A DNA stretch of 64,000 bases from the NCBI RefSeq assembly GCF_900167945.1, contig NZ_FUZA01000009.1, positions 115,787 through 179,786 on the forward strand, read 5' to 3'. Positions within the stretch are counted from its first letter, which is position 1, and every line of letters starts with the position of its first letter. Position numbers and translations under genes: made by a program. Below are positions 8,567 to 17,549 of this stretch, piece by piece. Below the pieces are notes generated by a model. The model saw nothing but the letters and a program-made list of their open reading frames with translations, was not told the origin of the DNA and did not search any database. The DNA comes from Dyadobacter psychrophilus. GTDB taxonomy: Bacteria > Bacteroidota > Bacteroidia > Cytophagales > Spirosomataceae.

Positions 8567-9313
8567 TTGGCAAAGCGAATTCTTATACCGATACTCTCTC
8601 TTTTCAGAACCGGAAGTGCTGAGGATAAAAAATTTAAGGAATCGATTGCTCATGTAATTGGCGACCGGCCTTCGAATCTTGGCGTCTACCAACTGGCTTT
8701 TCGACACACGTCTGCATCCAGAGAAACTGCAATTAAAGGATTTCGTGAATCCAACGAAAGACTCGAATATCTCGGTGACGCCGTTTTGGGAATGGTGGTA
8801 GCGGAATTCCTTTTTACCAAATATCCTTACAAAGACGAAGGTTTTCTTACCGAAATCCGCTCCCGAATTGTCAACCGGGAATCGCTCAATCAAATTTCCA
8901 GAAAACTTGGCCTCGATCGCTTGATCGAATACGATGGCAACCGTCGCGGCATGTCCCCGCGATCTTCTATGTATGGAGACGCGCTCGAAGCATTTGTAGG
9001 TGCTATTTACCTGGATAAGGGCTTTCGTTTCACACGTACATTCATCATTAGTAAGCTGATTACGCATTATGATCTGGAGAACATTATCCAGAACAACGCC
9101 AATTTCAAAAGCCTGATCATTGAATGGGCACAGCGCGAGGGGAAAGAAATCCGTTTTGAAATACTTGAAGAGCGCGGCACACGCCACCACCGCGAATTCA
9201 TTTCCCAAATTCTTGTCAACGACGAGCCATTTGCGCAAGGCAATGGTTTCACCAAGAAAAAAGCCGAGCAATCTGCTTCGGAACAGGCCTGCGCCATTCT
9301 AGAACTTCGCTAA
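8567..9313 (+). CDS. rnc: Ribonuclease III
   Basis: Double-strand-specific endoribonuclease that processes rRNA precursors and structured mRNAs. The 248-residue protein has the signature NERLEYLGDAVLG at residues 63-75, which holds the acidic metal ligands, a second acidic cluster in YGDALEAFVGAIYLD, and a C-terminal double-stranded RNA-binding domain from NFKSLIIEWAQ to the end. The start chosen is a TTG codon, since no ATG in frame precedes the conserved region. It closes the acpP-fabF-rnc unit, a common gene order in bacteria. Confidence 0.95.
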   Translation: MAKRILIPILSLFRTGSAEDKKFKESIAHVIGDRPSNLGVYQLAFRHTSASRETAIKGFRESNERLEYLGDAVLGMVVAEFLFTKYPYKDEGFLTEIRSRIVNRESLNQISRKLGLDRLIEYDGNRRGMSPRSSMYGDALEAFVGAIYLDKGFRFTRTFIISKLITHYDLENIIQNNANFKSLIIEWAQREGKEIRFEILEERGTRHHREFISQILVNDEPFAQGNGFTKKKAEQSASEQACAILELR

Positions 9314-9374
9314 TTTCTTCTTTCATTAATTTTTTTGTCTGGATTATCGACGACTCAATGTCGGATTGTCTCAT

Positions 9375-9412
9375 TATTTTTGAGCTAAATCAGACATTAT
9401 GGCACATAATGT
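9375..9412 (+). promoter_or_regulatory. Candidate hsp20 promoter box followed by a palindromic operator
   Basis: TATTTTTG at 9375-9382 fits the -7 consensus TAnnTTTG exactly, although no good -33 TTG was found at the usual distance. Twelve bases downstream is a perfect dyad: ACATTATG (9394-9401), three-base spacer, CATAATGT (9405-9412). A repressor bound there would cover the expected start site. Function is inferred from position and symmetry. Confidence 0.4.
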
Positions 9413-9468
9413 TCCGGTTATTCTGATAAATAAGCCATTTTGTCCGCTATTTTTCGAGTTTGGCGCTT

Positions 9469-9501
9469 CGGTATGAGTATTGATGATGACTCAACATACC
9501 G
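9469..9501 (+). promoter_or_regulatory. Second dyad in the hsp20 leader
   Basis: CGGTATGAGT (9469-9478) can pair with ACTCA (9489-9493) and TACCG (9497-9501), giving two 5-base-pair stems separated by a 3-base bulge, with a 10-base loop. It ends 46 bases before the hsp20 ATG. It could be a DNA operator or an mRNA hairpin. It is not a CIRCE element, whose sequence differs. Confidence 0.3.
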
Positions 9502-9547
9502 GATTGGTAATCTTAAAAAATAAACAGACAATTAAAACCTTATAGCA

Positions 9548-9979
9548 ATGAGCACATTAGTAAAAACCCATTTTGCAAATCCATCTTACTTAAACGGATT
9601 TTTTGGCAAGGACCTCTTCAACGAATTAGCAGCCCCTGCATTTTCAGGCAGCGTTCCAGCAGTAAATGTTGTTGAGAGCACAGAAGGATTCAGGATCGAA
9701 GTAGCCGCTCCTGGCCTGCAGAAATCAGATTTCAAACTGAACCTTGAAAAGAACCAACTGACCATTTCAGCTCAGAAGGAACAAAAAGAGGAAGAGAAAA
9801 ACGAAAAATATACGCGTAGGGAATTCAAATATGCTTCTTTCCAACGCACATTCACATTGCCTAATTCTATCGACGGTGACAAAATTGAAGCCACTTACAA
9901 TGAAGGCGTGTTGAGCATCGCGTTGCCAAAACGTGAAGAAGCCAAAGAAAAACCTGCACGTGCGATTGAAGTAGCGTAA
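9548..9979 (+). CDS. Small heat-shock protein, Hsp20/alpha-crystallin family
   Basis: ATP-independent chaperone that holds unfolding proteins for later refolding. The 143-residue protein has a short N-terminal arm containing YLNGFFGKDLF and an alpha-crystallin domain from about residue 35 (VNVVESTEGFRIEVAAPGL) to about 130, including the conserved ATYNEGVLSIALPK strand, followed by a short charged tail. It is a single-gene unit with its own hairpin terminator and two dyads upstream, which suggests stress-dependent control. Confidence 0.95.
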   Translation: MSTLVKTHFANPSYLNGFFGKDLFNELAAPAFSGSVPAVNVVESTEGFRIEVAAPGLQKSDFKLNLEKNQLTISAQKEQKEEEKNEKYTRREFKYASFQRTFTLPNSIDGDKIEATYNEGVLSIALPKREEAKEKPARAIEVA

Positions 9980-10000
9980 TCGGCGGAGTGATTTTGGAAA

Positions 10001-10032
10001 GGCGTTATTAATTTTTATTAATAGCGCCTTTT
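10001..10032 (+). terminator. Rho-independent terminator of hsp20
   Basis: GGCGTTATTAAT (10001-10012) pairs with ATTAATAGCGCC (10017-10028) with a single G-T mismatch around a TTTT loop, followed by TTTT. It is well placed 21 bases after the hsp20 stop. Confidence 0.8.
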
Positions 10033-10194
10033 GTTGTGAACAAAGATGCGATTAAATTGTTAGTGACATTGGCAGGATATTTTAGTAAATCGCATTGAGA
10101 ATGTCTCCTGTTAAAATATGTTAAATGAGCCTTGTGTGGGAATAATTTAGTAAATGCTTTGCGTTATTTAATCACAAAAATATAACCCCAACAA

Positions 10195-11733
10195 ATGTAT
10201 ATGAAAACAAATTGGAAAGGTTTAGTGTTGGTTGGGTTGATTTCAAGTGCATCAACTCTGGCTGGCTTTAAACTATTTGGCGATAACGATGGTAAAGATG
10301 TAATTTTTAAGGAGGCTCCTGCGGAGTCGATCACACGTTTCACGTCAACCGGTTCACCGGTAGGCGCACCTGGTGATTTCGTTTATGCAGCAGAGGCTAC
10401 AACCCCTACTGTGGTCCACATTAAATCTACAATGACGCGTCAGGCTTCGCGTGGGCAGCAGCAGATTCCTGATATTTTCCGCGATTTTTTTGGTGATGAA
10501 TTCGAAGGCGGATCCCGCGGTCCACAGTCACAGGAAGCGTCTGGTTCTGGCGTAATTATTTCTCCTGACGGTTATATCGTAACAAATAACCACGTTGTGG
10601 AAGGTGCTCAGGAACTGGAAGTTACATTGCATAATAAAAGTAAGTTCAGAGCAAAGGTGATCGGAACAGACCCGTCTACGGACATTGCCGTGATCAAAGT
10701 TGAAGCAAAGGATTTGCCGGCGGTAACGTTGGGCAATTCGGATGCGGTGAAAGTAGGAGAGTGGGTTGTGGCCGTGGGTAACCCGTTCAACCTCGAGTCT
10801 ACTGTAACAGCTGGGATTGTAAGTGCAAAAGGTCGTGGACTGGGCATTATCGGTAGTTCAAGACGTGGTGGTGGTGTAACACCAGCTTCTGCCTCTTCGG
10901 TAGATTCACCTCTTGAATCATTTATTCAAACAGATGCTGTTGTAAACCCTGGTAACAGTGGTGGAGCATTGGTAAACCTGAAAGGCGAATTGATCGGTAT
11001 CAATACTGCAATTGCCAGCCCAACGGGAAGCTTCGCAGGATATGCGTTCGCGGTTCCTTCGAGCATTGTTAAGAAAGTTTCAAGTGACTTGATCAAATTC
11101 GGTAATGTGCAGCGCGGTTACCTGGGTATTGCCCTGGATGACCTGGATAGCAGAAAAGCCGAAGAATATGGCGTGAAAGTGAATGATGGTGTTTATGTTC
11201 GTGAGTTTACAGAAAACAGTGCTGCAAAAGCAGGCGGTGTAAATAAAGGCGACGTGATCGTGAAAGTGGACGGTGTGAACATTCACTCAATTCCTGAATT
11301 GCAACAATCAATTGGCTTGCACAAGCCTGGCGACAAAGTAAACCTTACTGTTAACCGTGATGGTAAGGAGAAAGACCTGAACATTACATTGCGTAACCGT
11401 ACAGGCGGCTCCGACATTCTGAAACGCGACGAATCCGCTGCTATCATGAATGCGTTGGGTGCGCAATTTGGTAACCTTACTGATCAGGAAAAACAACGTT
11501 TGTCTCGTTACAAACTCGATGGCGGCGTGAAAGTTGTTTCCATCGACGGCGGTAAATTTGCCCGTTCGCAAGTAGAAGAAGGCTTTATTATCACCAAAGT
11601 GAATGGTAAGCCAGTGCGGACAGTAAAAGAATTCCAGGCTGCAATCGCAGGCAAGGAAGAATCAATGGTTCAGTTCGAAGGTCTTTATCCGGACGCTCCA
11701 TATGATGTTTACTCTTTCGGATTCCGTTTGTAA
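10195..11733 (+). CDS. DegP/HtrA-type serine protease (Do family)
   Basis: Envelope quality-control protease that degrades misfolded periplasmic proteins. The 512-residue protein has an N-terminal membrane or signal segment (LVLVGLISSASTLAGFKLF), a trypsin-like domain with the triad His133 (NNHVV), Asp163 (STDIAV) and Ser255 (NPGNSGGAL), and two C-terminal PDZ domains, the first near residues 300-400 (RGYLGIALDDL) and a more divergent second one near 420-510. An alternative ATG lies two codons in, at 10201. A strong terminator shared with the convergent RluB gene follows. Confidence 0.95.
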   Translation: MYMKTNWKGLVLVGLISSASTLAGFKLFGDNDGKDVIFKEAPAESITRFTSTGSPVGAPGDFVYAAEATTPTVVHIKSTMTRQASRGQQQIPDIFRDFFGDEFEGGSRGPQSQEASGSGVIISPDGYIVTNNHVVEGAQELEVTLHNKSKFRAKVIGTDPSTDIAVIKVEAKDLPAVTLGNSDAVKVGEWVVAVGNPFNLESTVTAGIVSAKGRGLGIIGSSRRGGGVTPASASSVDSPLESFIQTDAVVNPGNSGGALVNLKGELIGINTAIASPTGSFAGYAFAVPSSIVKKVSSDLIKFGNVQRGYLGIALDDLDSRKAEEYGVKVNDGVYVREFTENSAAKAGGVNKGDVIVKVDGVNIHSIPELQQSIGLHKPGDKVNLTVNRDGKEKDLNITLRNRTGGSDILKRDESAAIMNALGAQFGNLTDQEKQRLSRYKLDGGVKVVSIDGGKFARSQVEEGFIITKVNGKPVRTVKEFQAAIAGKEESMVQFEGLYPDAPYDVYSFGFRL

Positions 11734-11750
11734 TATATAGGTTCAAAAAA

Positions 11751-11792
11751 GAAACCGGCTGATACGTTTATCGTAGCAGCCGGTTTTCTTTT
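11751..11792. terminator. Bidirectional terminator between degP-like and RluB genes
   Basis: A 15-base-pair stem with one mismatch: AAACCGGCTGATACG (11752-11766), a five-base loop, then CGTAGCAGCCGGTTT (11772-11786). A-rich and T-rich flanks on the two sides suit termination in both directions between the convergent genes. Confidence 0.75.
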
Positions 11793-11809
11793 GTTTTATT
11801 CGAAAAATC

Positions 11810-13417
11810 TTACAGCATAAATTTCAGCTTCACAACTTCCTTCTCGCTCAGGAATCTCCATTTGCCGCGTGGAAGGTCTTTTTTGTTTAAACCTGCAAAC
11901 ACTGTGCGGTCCAGTTTTTGGACTTCATAACCCAAATGTTCAAACATCCGACGAACGATCCTGTTGCGGCCGCTGTGAATTTCCAGACCAACGACCATTG
12001 CATCGGGCGTAACAATGCCAACTTCGTCGGGACGGATAAAACCGTCTTCCAGTTCCAGTCCGTGTTGCAGGCTTTCAAAATCTTCCGTGGTAATGGGTTT
12101 GTCCAGTTCTGCCTGATAAATTTTCTTGATGCCGCCGGATGGATGCGTCAACTTTTCAGCCAATTCGCCATCATTCGTCAAAAGCAATAACCCTGTTGTA
12201 TTCCTGTCCAGACGACCAACAGGATATACACGCTCAGCACAAGCTCCCTGAATCAGGTCAAGCACGGTTTTGCGTTCCTCCGGATCGTCTGTTGTCGTAA
12301 TGTAATCCTTCGGCTTATTGATTAAAATATAAACCATTTTCTCCGGGTTCAATGCCTTCTTGCCGTATTTCACAACGTCAGTAGGCATTACTTTGTAACC
12401 CATTTCTGTGATCGTTTTTCCGTTTACAGAAATTTGTCCCGAAGAAATCAAATCATCTGCCTCGCGGCGTGAGCATATGCCCGCGTTCGCAATGTATCGG
12501 TTCAAACGGATCAAAGCGGATTCTTCCTTATCTTTTTCTTTCCGTTTTGGTGCTGCTTTCTTTTCGTAGCTGGAAAGGTTATAACGCGGGGCACTTTCAA
12601 AACGTCCAACTCTTCTATCCAGTCCGCTGCGATCTGCTGCCTGTTCCGGATTTTCATCACGGGACGGTTTTGGAAAACTATCGCGTTCTACGCGCCCGGT
12701 TTCATCTTTTTTTTTAAATTCCGGCTTGCCGTCTCTGCTTGGACGGTCATATGGGCGATCACCTGAAGACCTGGAATCGCGTCTGTCACCTTCGCGTGAT
12801 GGTCTTTCAAAACGAGGCCTGAATTCTCTGTCGCCAACCGGCCTTTCCCTTGGTGCGGATTCTTCTCTTCCACGGAATGGGCGTGATTCTCCGGATTGAG
12901 TGGGGCGATCGGCGTTTCTTTCGAAACGTGGTCTGTCACCTTCACGTGCAGGTCTGTCAAAGCGAGGTTTAAACTCCCTGTCGCCAGATGGTCTTTCTCT
13001 TTGTCCGAAATCTTTCTTTGGCTCGCCGCGGAAATCCCCGTCTTTTTTCGGGAATCTTGGTCTGTCATTTCCCGGCTTATCAAAACGAGGCCTATCTGAA
13101 CCCGGCTTGTCGAATCCTGGCTTATCAAAACGTGGTTTGTCAAAACGTGGCTTATCAAAGCGTGGTCTGTCGCTCGGGCCTTTTTCGTGGTCGAAATTTG
13201 GGCGTGCTTTTTGGCCTGCATTGTCTGCATTACCACTGGCAACTCTAAAACTTGACTTTTTGATGCTTGGCTTACTGAAGCGGCTTTCTGCTTCGGGCCG
13301 AACTTTTTTGAAAGGATGGCCTGTGCCGTCGTTAGACTTGCGGAAAGTTTTTTGTCCGCTGGTCGAAGGCTGCGAAGCTCTTGGCGCCTTCGAGGGTGTT
13401 GATGTTCTTTTTCTCAT
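11810..13417 (-). CDS. RluB/RsuA-family pseudouridine synthase with long disordered N-terminus
   Basis: rRNA pseudouridine synthase of 535 residues. The C-terminal ~234 residues are a normal enzyme: an S4 RNA-binding domain from residue 302 (LIRLNRYIANAGICSRREA) and the catalytic loop GRLDRNTTGLLLL with Asp404. The first ~300 residues are low-complexity and rich in Arg, Asp, Pro, Lys and Phe, built from DRPRFDKP-type repeats and a larger duplicated block (REFKPRFDRPAREGDR and REFRPRFERPSREGDR). The extension is probably disordered and RNA-binding, which is inference. The target is likely a 23S or 16S uridine; RluB and RsuA cannot be separated here. Confidence 0.9.
   Translation of the reverse strand: MRKRTSTPSKAPRASQPSTSGQKTFRKSNDGTGHPFKKVRPEAESRFSKPSIKKSSFRVASGNADNAGQKARPNFDHEKGPSDRPRFDKPRFDKPRFDKPGFDKPGSDRPRFDKPGNDRPRFPKKDGDFRGEPKKDFGQRERPSGDREFKPRFDRPAREGDRPRFERNADRPTQSGESRPFRGREESAPRERPVGDREFRPRFERPSREGDRRDSRSSGDRPYDRPSRDGKPEFKKKDETGRVERDSFPKPSRDENPEQAADRSGLDRRVGRFESAPRYNLSSYEKKAAPKRKEKDKEESALIRLNRYIANAGICSRREADDLISSGQISVNGKTITEMGYKVMPTDVVKYGKKALNPEKMVYILINKPKDYITTTDDPEERKTVLDLIQGACAERVYPVGRLDRNTTGLLLLTNDGELAEKLTHPSGGIKKIYQAELDKPITTEDFESLQHGLELEDGFIRPDEVGIVTPDAMVVGLEIHSGRNRIVRRMFEHLGYEVQKLDRTVFAGLNKKDLPRGKWRFLSEKEVVKLKFML
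13065..13169 (-). repeat. Seven 15-bp tandem units encoding DKPRF-type pentapeptides
   Basis: Seven consecutive 15-base units with starts at 13065, 13080, 13095, 13110, 13125, 13140 and 13155, each a variant of TCAAAACGTGGCTTA on the plus strand. On the coding strand they give the pentapeptide repeat of the RluB-type protein. The units differ mostly at third positions and within the FDKP/GSD variants, so the array looks old enough to diverge yet still in frame. Confidence 0.85.
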
Positions 13418-13715
13418 TAGGAATGCAGTATCACTACTGGATTTTTGTTTCCTCTTACTATTTGCCGTGTACTGATCAGGCGGTTCTTTGGATGTAATTG
13501 CAAAACTGCCACTAAAACCAGCCGATCAACGTATCTGATGATCAGAGTACTAAGTGTTTTATTTAAGGGTACAAAGATACAGTAAATTTTTAAGTAAATA
13601 TTTTCACTTCGGCTTATGCCATTTTTCGTAACCGAACGTTTATTAATACTATTGGTTAAATGCGTCGCAAACGCCTTTTTCCATGACCTAACCTTCACCT
13701 ATAATGATTTAAAAT
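13418..13715. other. Divergent intergenic region between RluB-type and AACS genes
   Basis: A 298-base AT-rich gap between two divergently transcribed genes, so it should carry promoters in both directions. I see no convincing promoter match, tRNA, or strong dyad in it. The open frame across it on the minus strand has no recognisable product. Confidence 0.5.
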
Positions 13716-15665
13716 ATGTCTACCGACGTGCTGCCTCAACCATTATGGAAACCAGGAAGAGCGCTTCTGGAGCAATCCAATCTCAAAAAGTACATGGATT
13801 GGCTTTTTGTCAAAAGAGGCCTTTATTTCCGCTCCTACCATGACCTTTGGGATTGGTCTGTGACGGACCTGGAAGATTTCTGGGAGAGTTTGTGGCTTTA
13901 CTTCAATATAAAATCCCATGATCTATACCTGGAAGTTTTGCAAAGGCCGAAGCATGGGATGATCGGTACAAAATGGTTTACGCGTTCTAAAGTCAACTAT
14001 GCCGAGCATGTTTTCAGAAATAAAACAAAGGATCGTCCGGCCATTATTTTCCAGTCAGAACAATCTGCATTAACCGAAATTTCCTGGGAAACGCTTGAAA
14101 CGGAGGTTGCCGCGGTGGCTGCCTGGCTCAAACAGCGGGGCGTGCGGCCTGGTGATCGCGTGGCGGCGATTTTGCCTAACATTCCGCAGGCGGTGGTTGC
14201 ATTCCTCGCGACAAATGCCGTGGGCGCCGTATGGTCTTCCTGTTCACCGGATTTTGGAAAAACAGCCATTGCAGACCGTTTTTCACAAATTGAGCCAAAA
14301 GTGCTTTTTGTAGCAGATGGGTATTTTTATAATGGGAAAACGTACGATATCACACCATTTGCGCAAGAGCTATCTTTTTCATTACCAAGTGTTAAAGACA
14401 CAGTTTTAATAAATAATATCAATGCAGAAAACCGCCCGGAACGGCTTACTTCCTGGGAGGACATTCTGCACCTTGAAAACTTTGGAATCGATTTTGAACC
14501 GCTTTCTTTCGATCACCCGATCTGGATCCTTTACTCATCAGGAACCACGGCCAAGCCAAAAGCGATTACGCATAGCGTAGGCGGCTGCCTGATCGAACAC
14601 CACAAAGCATTGATCCTGCATCAGAATGTTAAACCCGGCGACCGTTATTTCTGGTATTCTACTACTGGCTGGATGATGTGGAACTATGCATTGGGGTCGC
14701 TGCTATGCGGCGCAACGCTTGTGCTTTACGACGGCGCACCGGCTTTTCCTTCTTCACAAACGCTCTGGACGCTAGCCGAAAAGGCCAAAATAACCCATTT
14801 TGGAAGTGGTGCAGCTTATTTTATTGCTTCCATGAAAGCGGGTGTCAGCATTACTTCGGAAAATTTGCACGCATTGGAAACGATCGGTTCAACCGGTTCG
14901 CCACTGCCGCCGGAAGCATACGAATGGATCTATAAATATGTCAAAAAAGACGTCTGGCTCATTTCACTTAGCGGTGGAACGGATGTTTGCAGCGCTTTCG
15001 TAGGCGGCTGCCCGATCCTGCCTGTTTATCCGGGCGAAATACAATGTCGTATGCTCGGCTGCCGGATCGAAGCATATAGTGAAGATGGAAAACCGCTCAT
15101 CGACGAACTTGGCGAAATGGTGATCACGCAGCCTATGCCTTCTATGCCCATTTATTTTTGGAACGATGAAGACGACGAAAAATATCTTGGCAGTTATTTT
15201 GAAATGTATCCTAATATATGGCGTCACGGCGACTGGATCAAGGTTACGGATCGTAATTCGGTGATTATCTATGGCCGTTCGGATGCAACATTAAACAGGG
15301 GAGGTGTGCGGATCGGGACCGCCGAAATTTACCGGGCCGTGGAGAGCATCCCGGATGTGAAAGACAGCCTGGCCGTGTATCTTGAAAAAGGAAATGGCGA
15401 AGGCACGATCTCGTTATTCGTGGTGCTTAGCAGGGATAAAACCCTTACGGACGAGCTGAAACAGCACATTAAGGACGTGTTACGCAAGGAATACAGCCCC
15501 CGTCATGTGCCCGACACCATTGAGCAGGTGAGCGACATTCCCTATACGATCAACGGGAAAAAAATGGAGGCACCTATGAAGCGTATTTTGATGGGACAGG
15601 ATCCAGCGAAGTGCATTAATCTAGAGACAATGCGCAATCCGGAGTCTTTAAAGGCATTTGTCTAA
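13716..15665 (+). CDS. Acetoacetyl-CoA synthetase
   Basis: ANL-superfamily ligase that activates acetoacetate with ATP and CoA, feeding ketone bodies or polyhydroxybutyrate breakdown products into metabolism. The 649-residue length, the N-terminal region WFTRSKVNYAEHVFRN and the family's FGTSAKF-like SGGTDVCSAF segment favour acetoacetate over acetate. The adenylation loop YSSGTTAKPKAITHS is near residue 271 and the C-terminal catalytic lysine is in TINGKKMEAP. It stands alone on the plus strand, with 137 bases before the S41 protease gene. Confidence 0.92.
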   Translation: MSTDVLPQPLWKPGRALLEQSNLKKYMDWLFVKRGLYFRSYHDLWDWSVTDLEDFWESLWLYFNIKSHDLYLEVLQRPKHGMIGTKWFTRSKVNYAEHVFRNKTKDRPAIIFQSEQSALTEISWETLETEVAAVAAWLKQRGVRPGDRVAAILPNIPQAVVAFLATNAVGAVWSSCSPDFGKTAIADRFSQIEPKVLFVADGYFYNGKTYDITPFAQELSFSLPSVKDTVLINNINAENRPERLTSWEDILHLENFGIDFEPLSFDHPIWILYSSGTTAKPKAITHSVGGCLIEHHKALILHQNVKPGDRYFWYSTTGWMMWNYALGSLLCGATLVLYDGAPAFPSSQTLWTLAEKAKITHFGSGAAYFIASMKAGVSITSENLHALETIGSTGSPLPPEAYEWIYKYVKKDVWLISLSGGTDVCSAFVGGCPILPVYPGEIQCRMLGCRIEAYSEDGKPLIDELGEMVITQPMPSMPIYFWNDEDDEKYLGSYFEMYPNIWRHGDWIKVTDRNSVIIYGRSDATLNRGGVRIGTAEIYRAVESIPDVKDSLAVYLEKGNGEGTISLFVVLSRDKTLTDELKQHIKDVLRKEYSPRHVPDTIEQVSDIPYTINGKKMEAPMKRILMGQDPAKCINLETMRNPESLKAFV

Positions 15666-15802
15666 CGTCAAAAGCCGGACTAATATGTTATAAATCACCG
15701 CCGATCCATTTGCTTTAGGCAACCAAAATTGCTTACTTCACGTTAGAAAAATGTGCCAACTGCAACCGGCATTCATACAACGCTTTCAAATATTTTATTG
15801 GC

Positions 15803-17506
15803 ATGAATCAACAAAAATCTCCTAATCCGATTCATAATTCCCGTTCTGTGGTTCGCCTGCCTATCATTATAGCCATTACGTTGGCTGCCGGCGTGCTGTT
15901 GGGAAGCACTTTTTTTAGCGGAGGCCGCAAGCTTTCCGACGTTGCAAAGGGTTACGCCAAATATCGCGAAGTGCTCATGCTCGTTGAAAATAATTATGTG
16001 GATTCAGTTAATACTGAGGAGCTTGTGGATTTTTCTATCTCAAAAATGCTGGAAAAGCTGGATCCGCACACGGCCTATTTCAACACGGATGAAGCTACGG
16101 CTGCCAGGTCGCAGCTGGATTCCGGATTCGACGGGATCGGCGTGGAATTCAACATCTATAATGACACCGTTTATGTGGTAACGCCATTGAGCGGCGGTCC
16201 TTCGGAAGCTGCGGGAATCCAGAGCGGGGATCGCATTATTTCAGTTAATAAAGAGAACCTTTCAGGTCCTGGCGTTACTAATGCGCAGGTTTACAAACTG
16301 TTACGTGGTAAAAGGGGCACTAAGGTTGATCTGGCTATTGAAAGGGTTGGATTAAATGAAAAAATGAACTTTGCCGTTGTTCGCGATCGCATCCCAACTT
16401 ATTCGGTGGACGCCTCTTATATGGTGGATCAGGAGATTGGTTACATTAAAGTGAGCCGTTTCTCAGAAACCACTTATGATGAATTTAAATCAGCATTAAA
16501 AACGCTGAAAGCGAATGGCTTAAAAAACCTGATCCTGGATCTGCGAGGAAATCCTGGTGGTTATATGGAGCGTGCGACAAGCATGGCTGATGAATTTATT
16601 GCCGGCGACAAGCTTTTGGTTTACACGGAAGGAAAAGACAGCCGGTTTGACAGAAAAACCCGTTCACATGTGGATGGACTTTTTGAGCAAGGGCCATTAA
16701 TCGTTCTTGTGGATGAAGGAAGTGCGTCAGCATCTGAAATTTTAGCGGGCGCATTACAGGATCACGACCGCGCATTGGTGGTTGGAAGAAGGTCTTACGG
16801 AAAAGGTTTGGTGCAAATGCCAATCAAGCTTTCGGATGCTTCGGAACTTCGTCTGACAATTTCGAGATATTACACGCCAAGCGGCCGGAGCATTCAAAAA
16901 CCTTATGAGCTAGGCAAAGGAGAGGATTACAGCCAGGATCTTTCACATCGTTACGAAAGCGGCGAGTTGTTCAATGCGGACAGCATTAAATTTGATAAAA
17001 GCAAAATCTATAAAACGGACGGCGGCCGGATCGTTTACGGCGGCGGCGGCATTACGCCTGATATTTTTGTTCCAAAAGACACGCTTCTGAACAGCAAATA
17101 TTTATTTGAGCTTTATTCTAAAAACATTATCCGTGAATACGCGCTGCGTTATGCGAATGACAATCAGAAAAAGCTTGAAAAACAGTCGTTTAATGAATTC
17201 CTGACCTCGTTCCAGATAACCGATGCGATGATTGCGGAAATGGTAAAAGACGCTTCCAAATCTGGAATTAAGCCAAATGAGAAGGAATTGACGCTTTCTA
17301 AACCTATTATTACATCACAAACGAAGGCGATAATCGGGCGGTACGTTTGGGGTAGGAAGCAGAAAAGCGGGCTTAATAACGAGATCTTTCAGGTATTAAA
17401 TCCAACTGATAACGTTTATCAGCAAGCAGTTCAGCTATTTAGCCAGGCTGCGCAGCTTGAAAAAGGGAAGTTCAGCAGTTTGAACATTCCGAAAAATAGA
17501 AAGTGA
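15803..17506 (+). CDS. C-terminal processing protease, S41A family
   Basis: Tail-specific periplasmic protease of 567 residues. One N-terminal membrane anchor (LPIIIAITLAAGVLLGSTFF, about 19-38) is followed by a PDZ domain near residues 105-190 and the S41 protease domain, with catalytic Ser309 in DEGSASASEI and Lys334 in RRSYGKGLVQ. The C-terminal ~180 residues form the helical extension common in Bacteroidota members. Such enzymes trim or degrade envelope proteins from the C-terminus. It precedes an SDR gene by 43 bases. Confidence 0.94.
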   Translation: MNQQKSPNPIHNSRSVVRLPIIIAITLAAGVLLGSTFFSGGRKLSDVAKGYAKYREVLMLVENNYVDSVNTEELVDFSISKMLEKLDPHTAYFNTDEATAARSQLDSGFDGIGVEFNIYNDTVYVVTPLSGGPSEAAGIQSGDRIISVNKENLSGPGVTNAQVYKLLRGKRGTKVDLAIERVGLNEKMNFAVVRDRIPTYSVDASYMVDQEIGYIKVSRFSETTYDEFKSALKTLKANGLKNLILDLRGNPGGYMERATSMADEFIAGDKLLVYTEGKDSRFDRKTRSHVDGLFEQGPLIVLVDEGSASASEILAGALQDHDRALVVGRRSYGKGLVQMPIKLSDASELRLTISRYYTPSGRSIQKPYELGKGEDYSQDLSHRYESGELFNADSIKFDKSKIYKTDGGRIVYGGGGITPDIFVPKDTLLNSKYLFELYSKNIIREYALRYANDNQKKLEKQSFNEFLTSFQITDAMIAEMVKDASKSGIKPNEKELTLSKPIITSQTKAIIGRYVWGRKQKSGLNNEIFQVLNPTDNVYQQAVQLFSQAAQLEKGKFSSLNIPKNRK

Positions 17507-17549
17507 GCGTCTGAGGAAGTTCACATCCATTGACGAATTTGATTTTATA

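Noticed and set aside
8561..9271. A 236-codon minus-strand frame across rnc
   Set aside because: rnc on the plus strand has intact catalytic and RNA-binding domains; the opposite frame shows no domain.
9469..9501. CIRCE element in front of hsp20
   Set aside because: The dyad lacks the TTAGCACTC/GAGTGCTAA sequence and its spacer is 10 bases with a bulge; it is listed only as an unassigned dyad.
13065..13169. Regular 15-bp units that could recall a CRISPR array
   Set aside because: Units are contiguous without spacers, in frame with a gene, and no cas gene is near; it is a coding tandem repeat.
12900..13475. A 191-codon plus-strand frame with LSKRGL-type repeats
   Set aside because: It is the antisense image of the repeat-rich RluB-type arm; periodic sense codons produce periodic antisense residues. 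No start context or homology.
13417..13698. A 93-codon minus-strand frame in the AACS/RluB gap
   Set aside because: Low-complexity, no recognisable motif, begins in the leader of the divergent gene, and ends at the start of the RluB-type gene. Judged noncoding.
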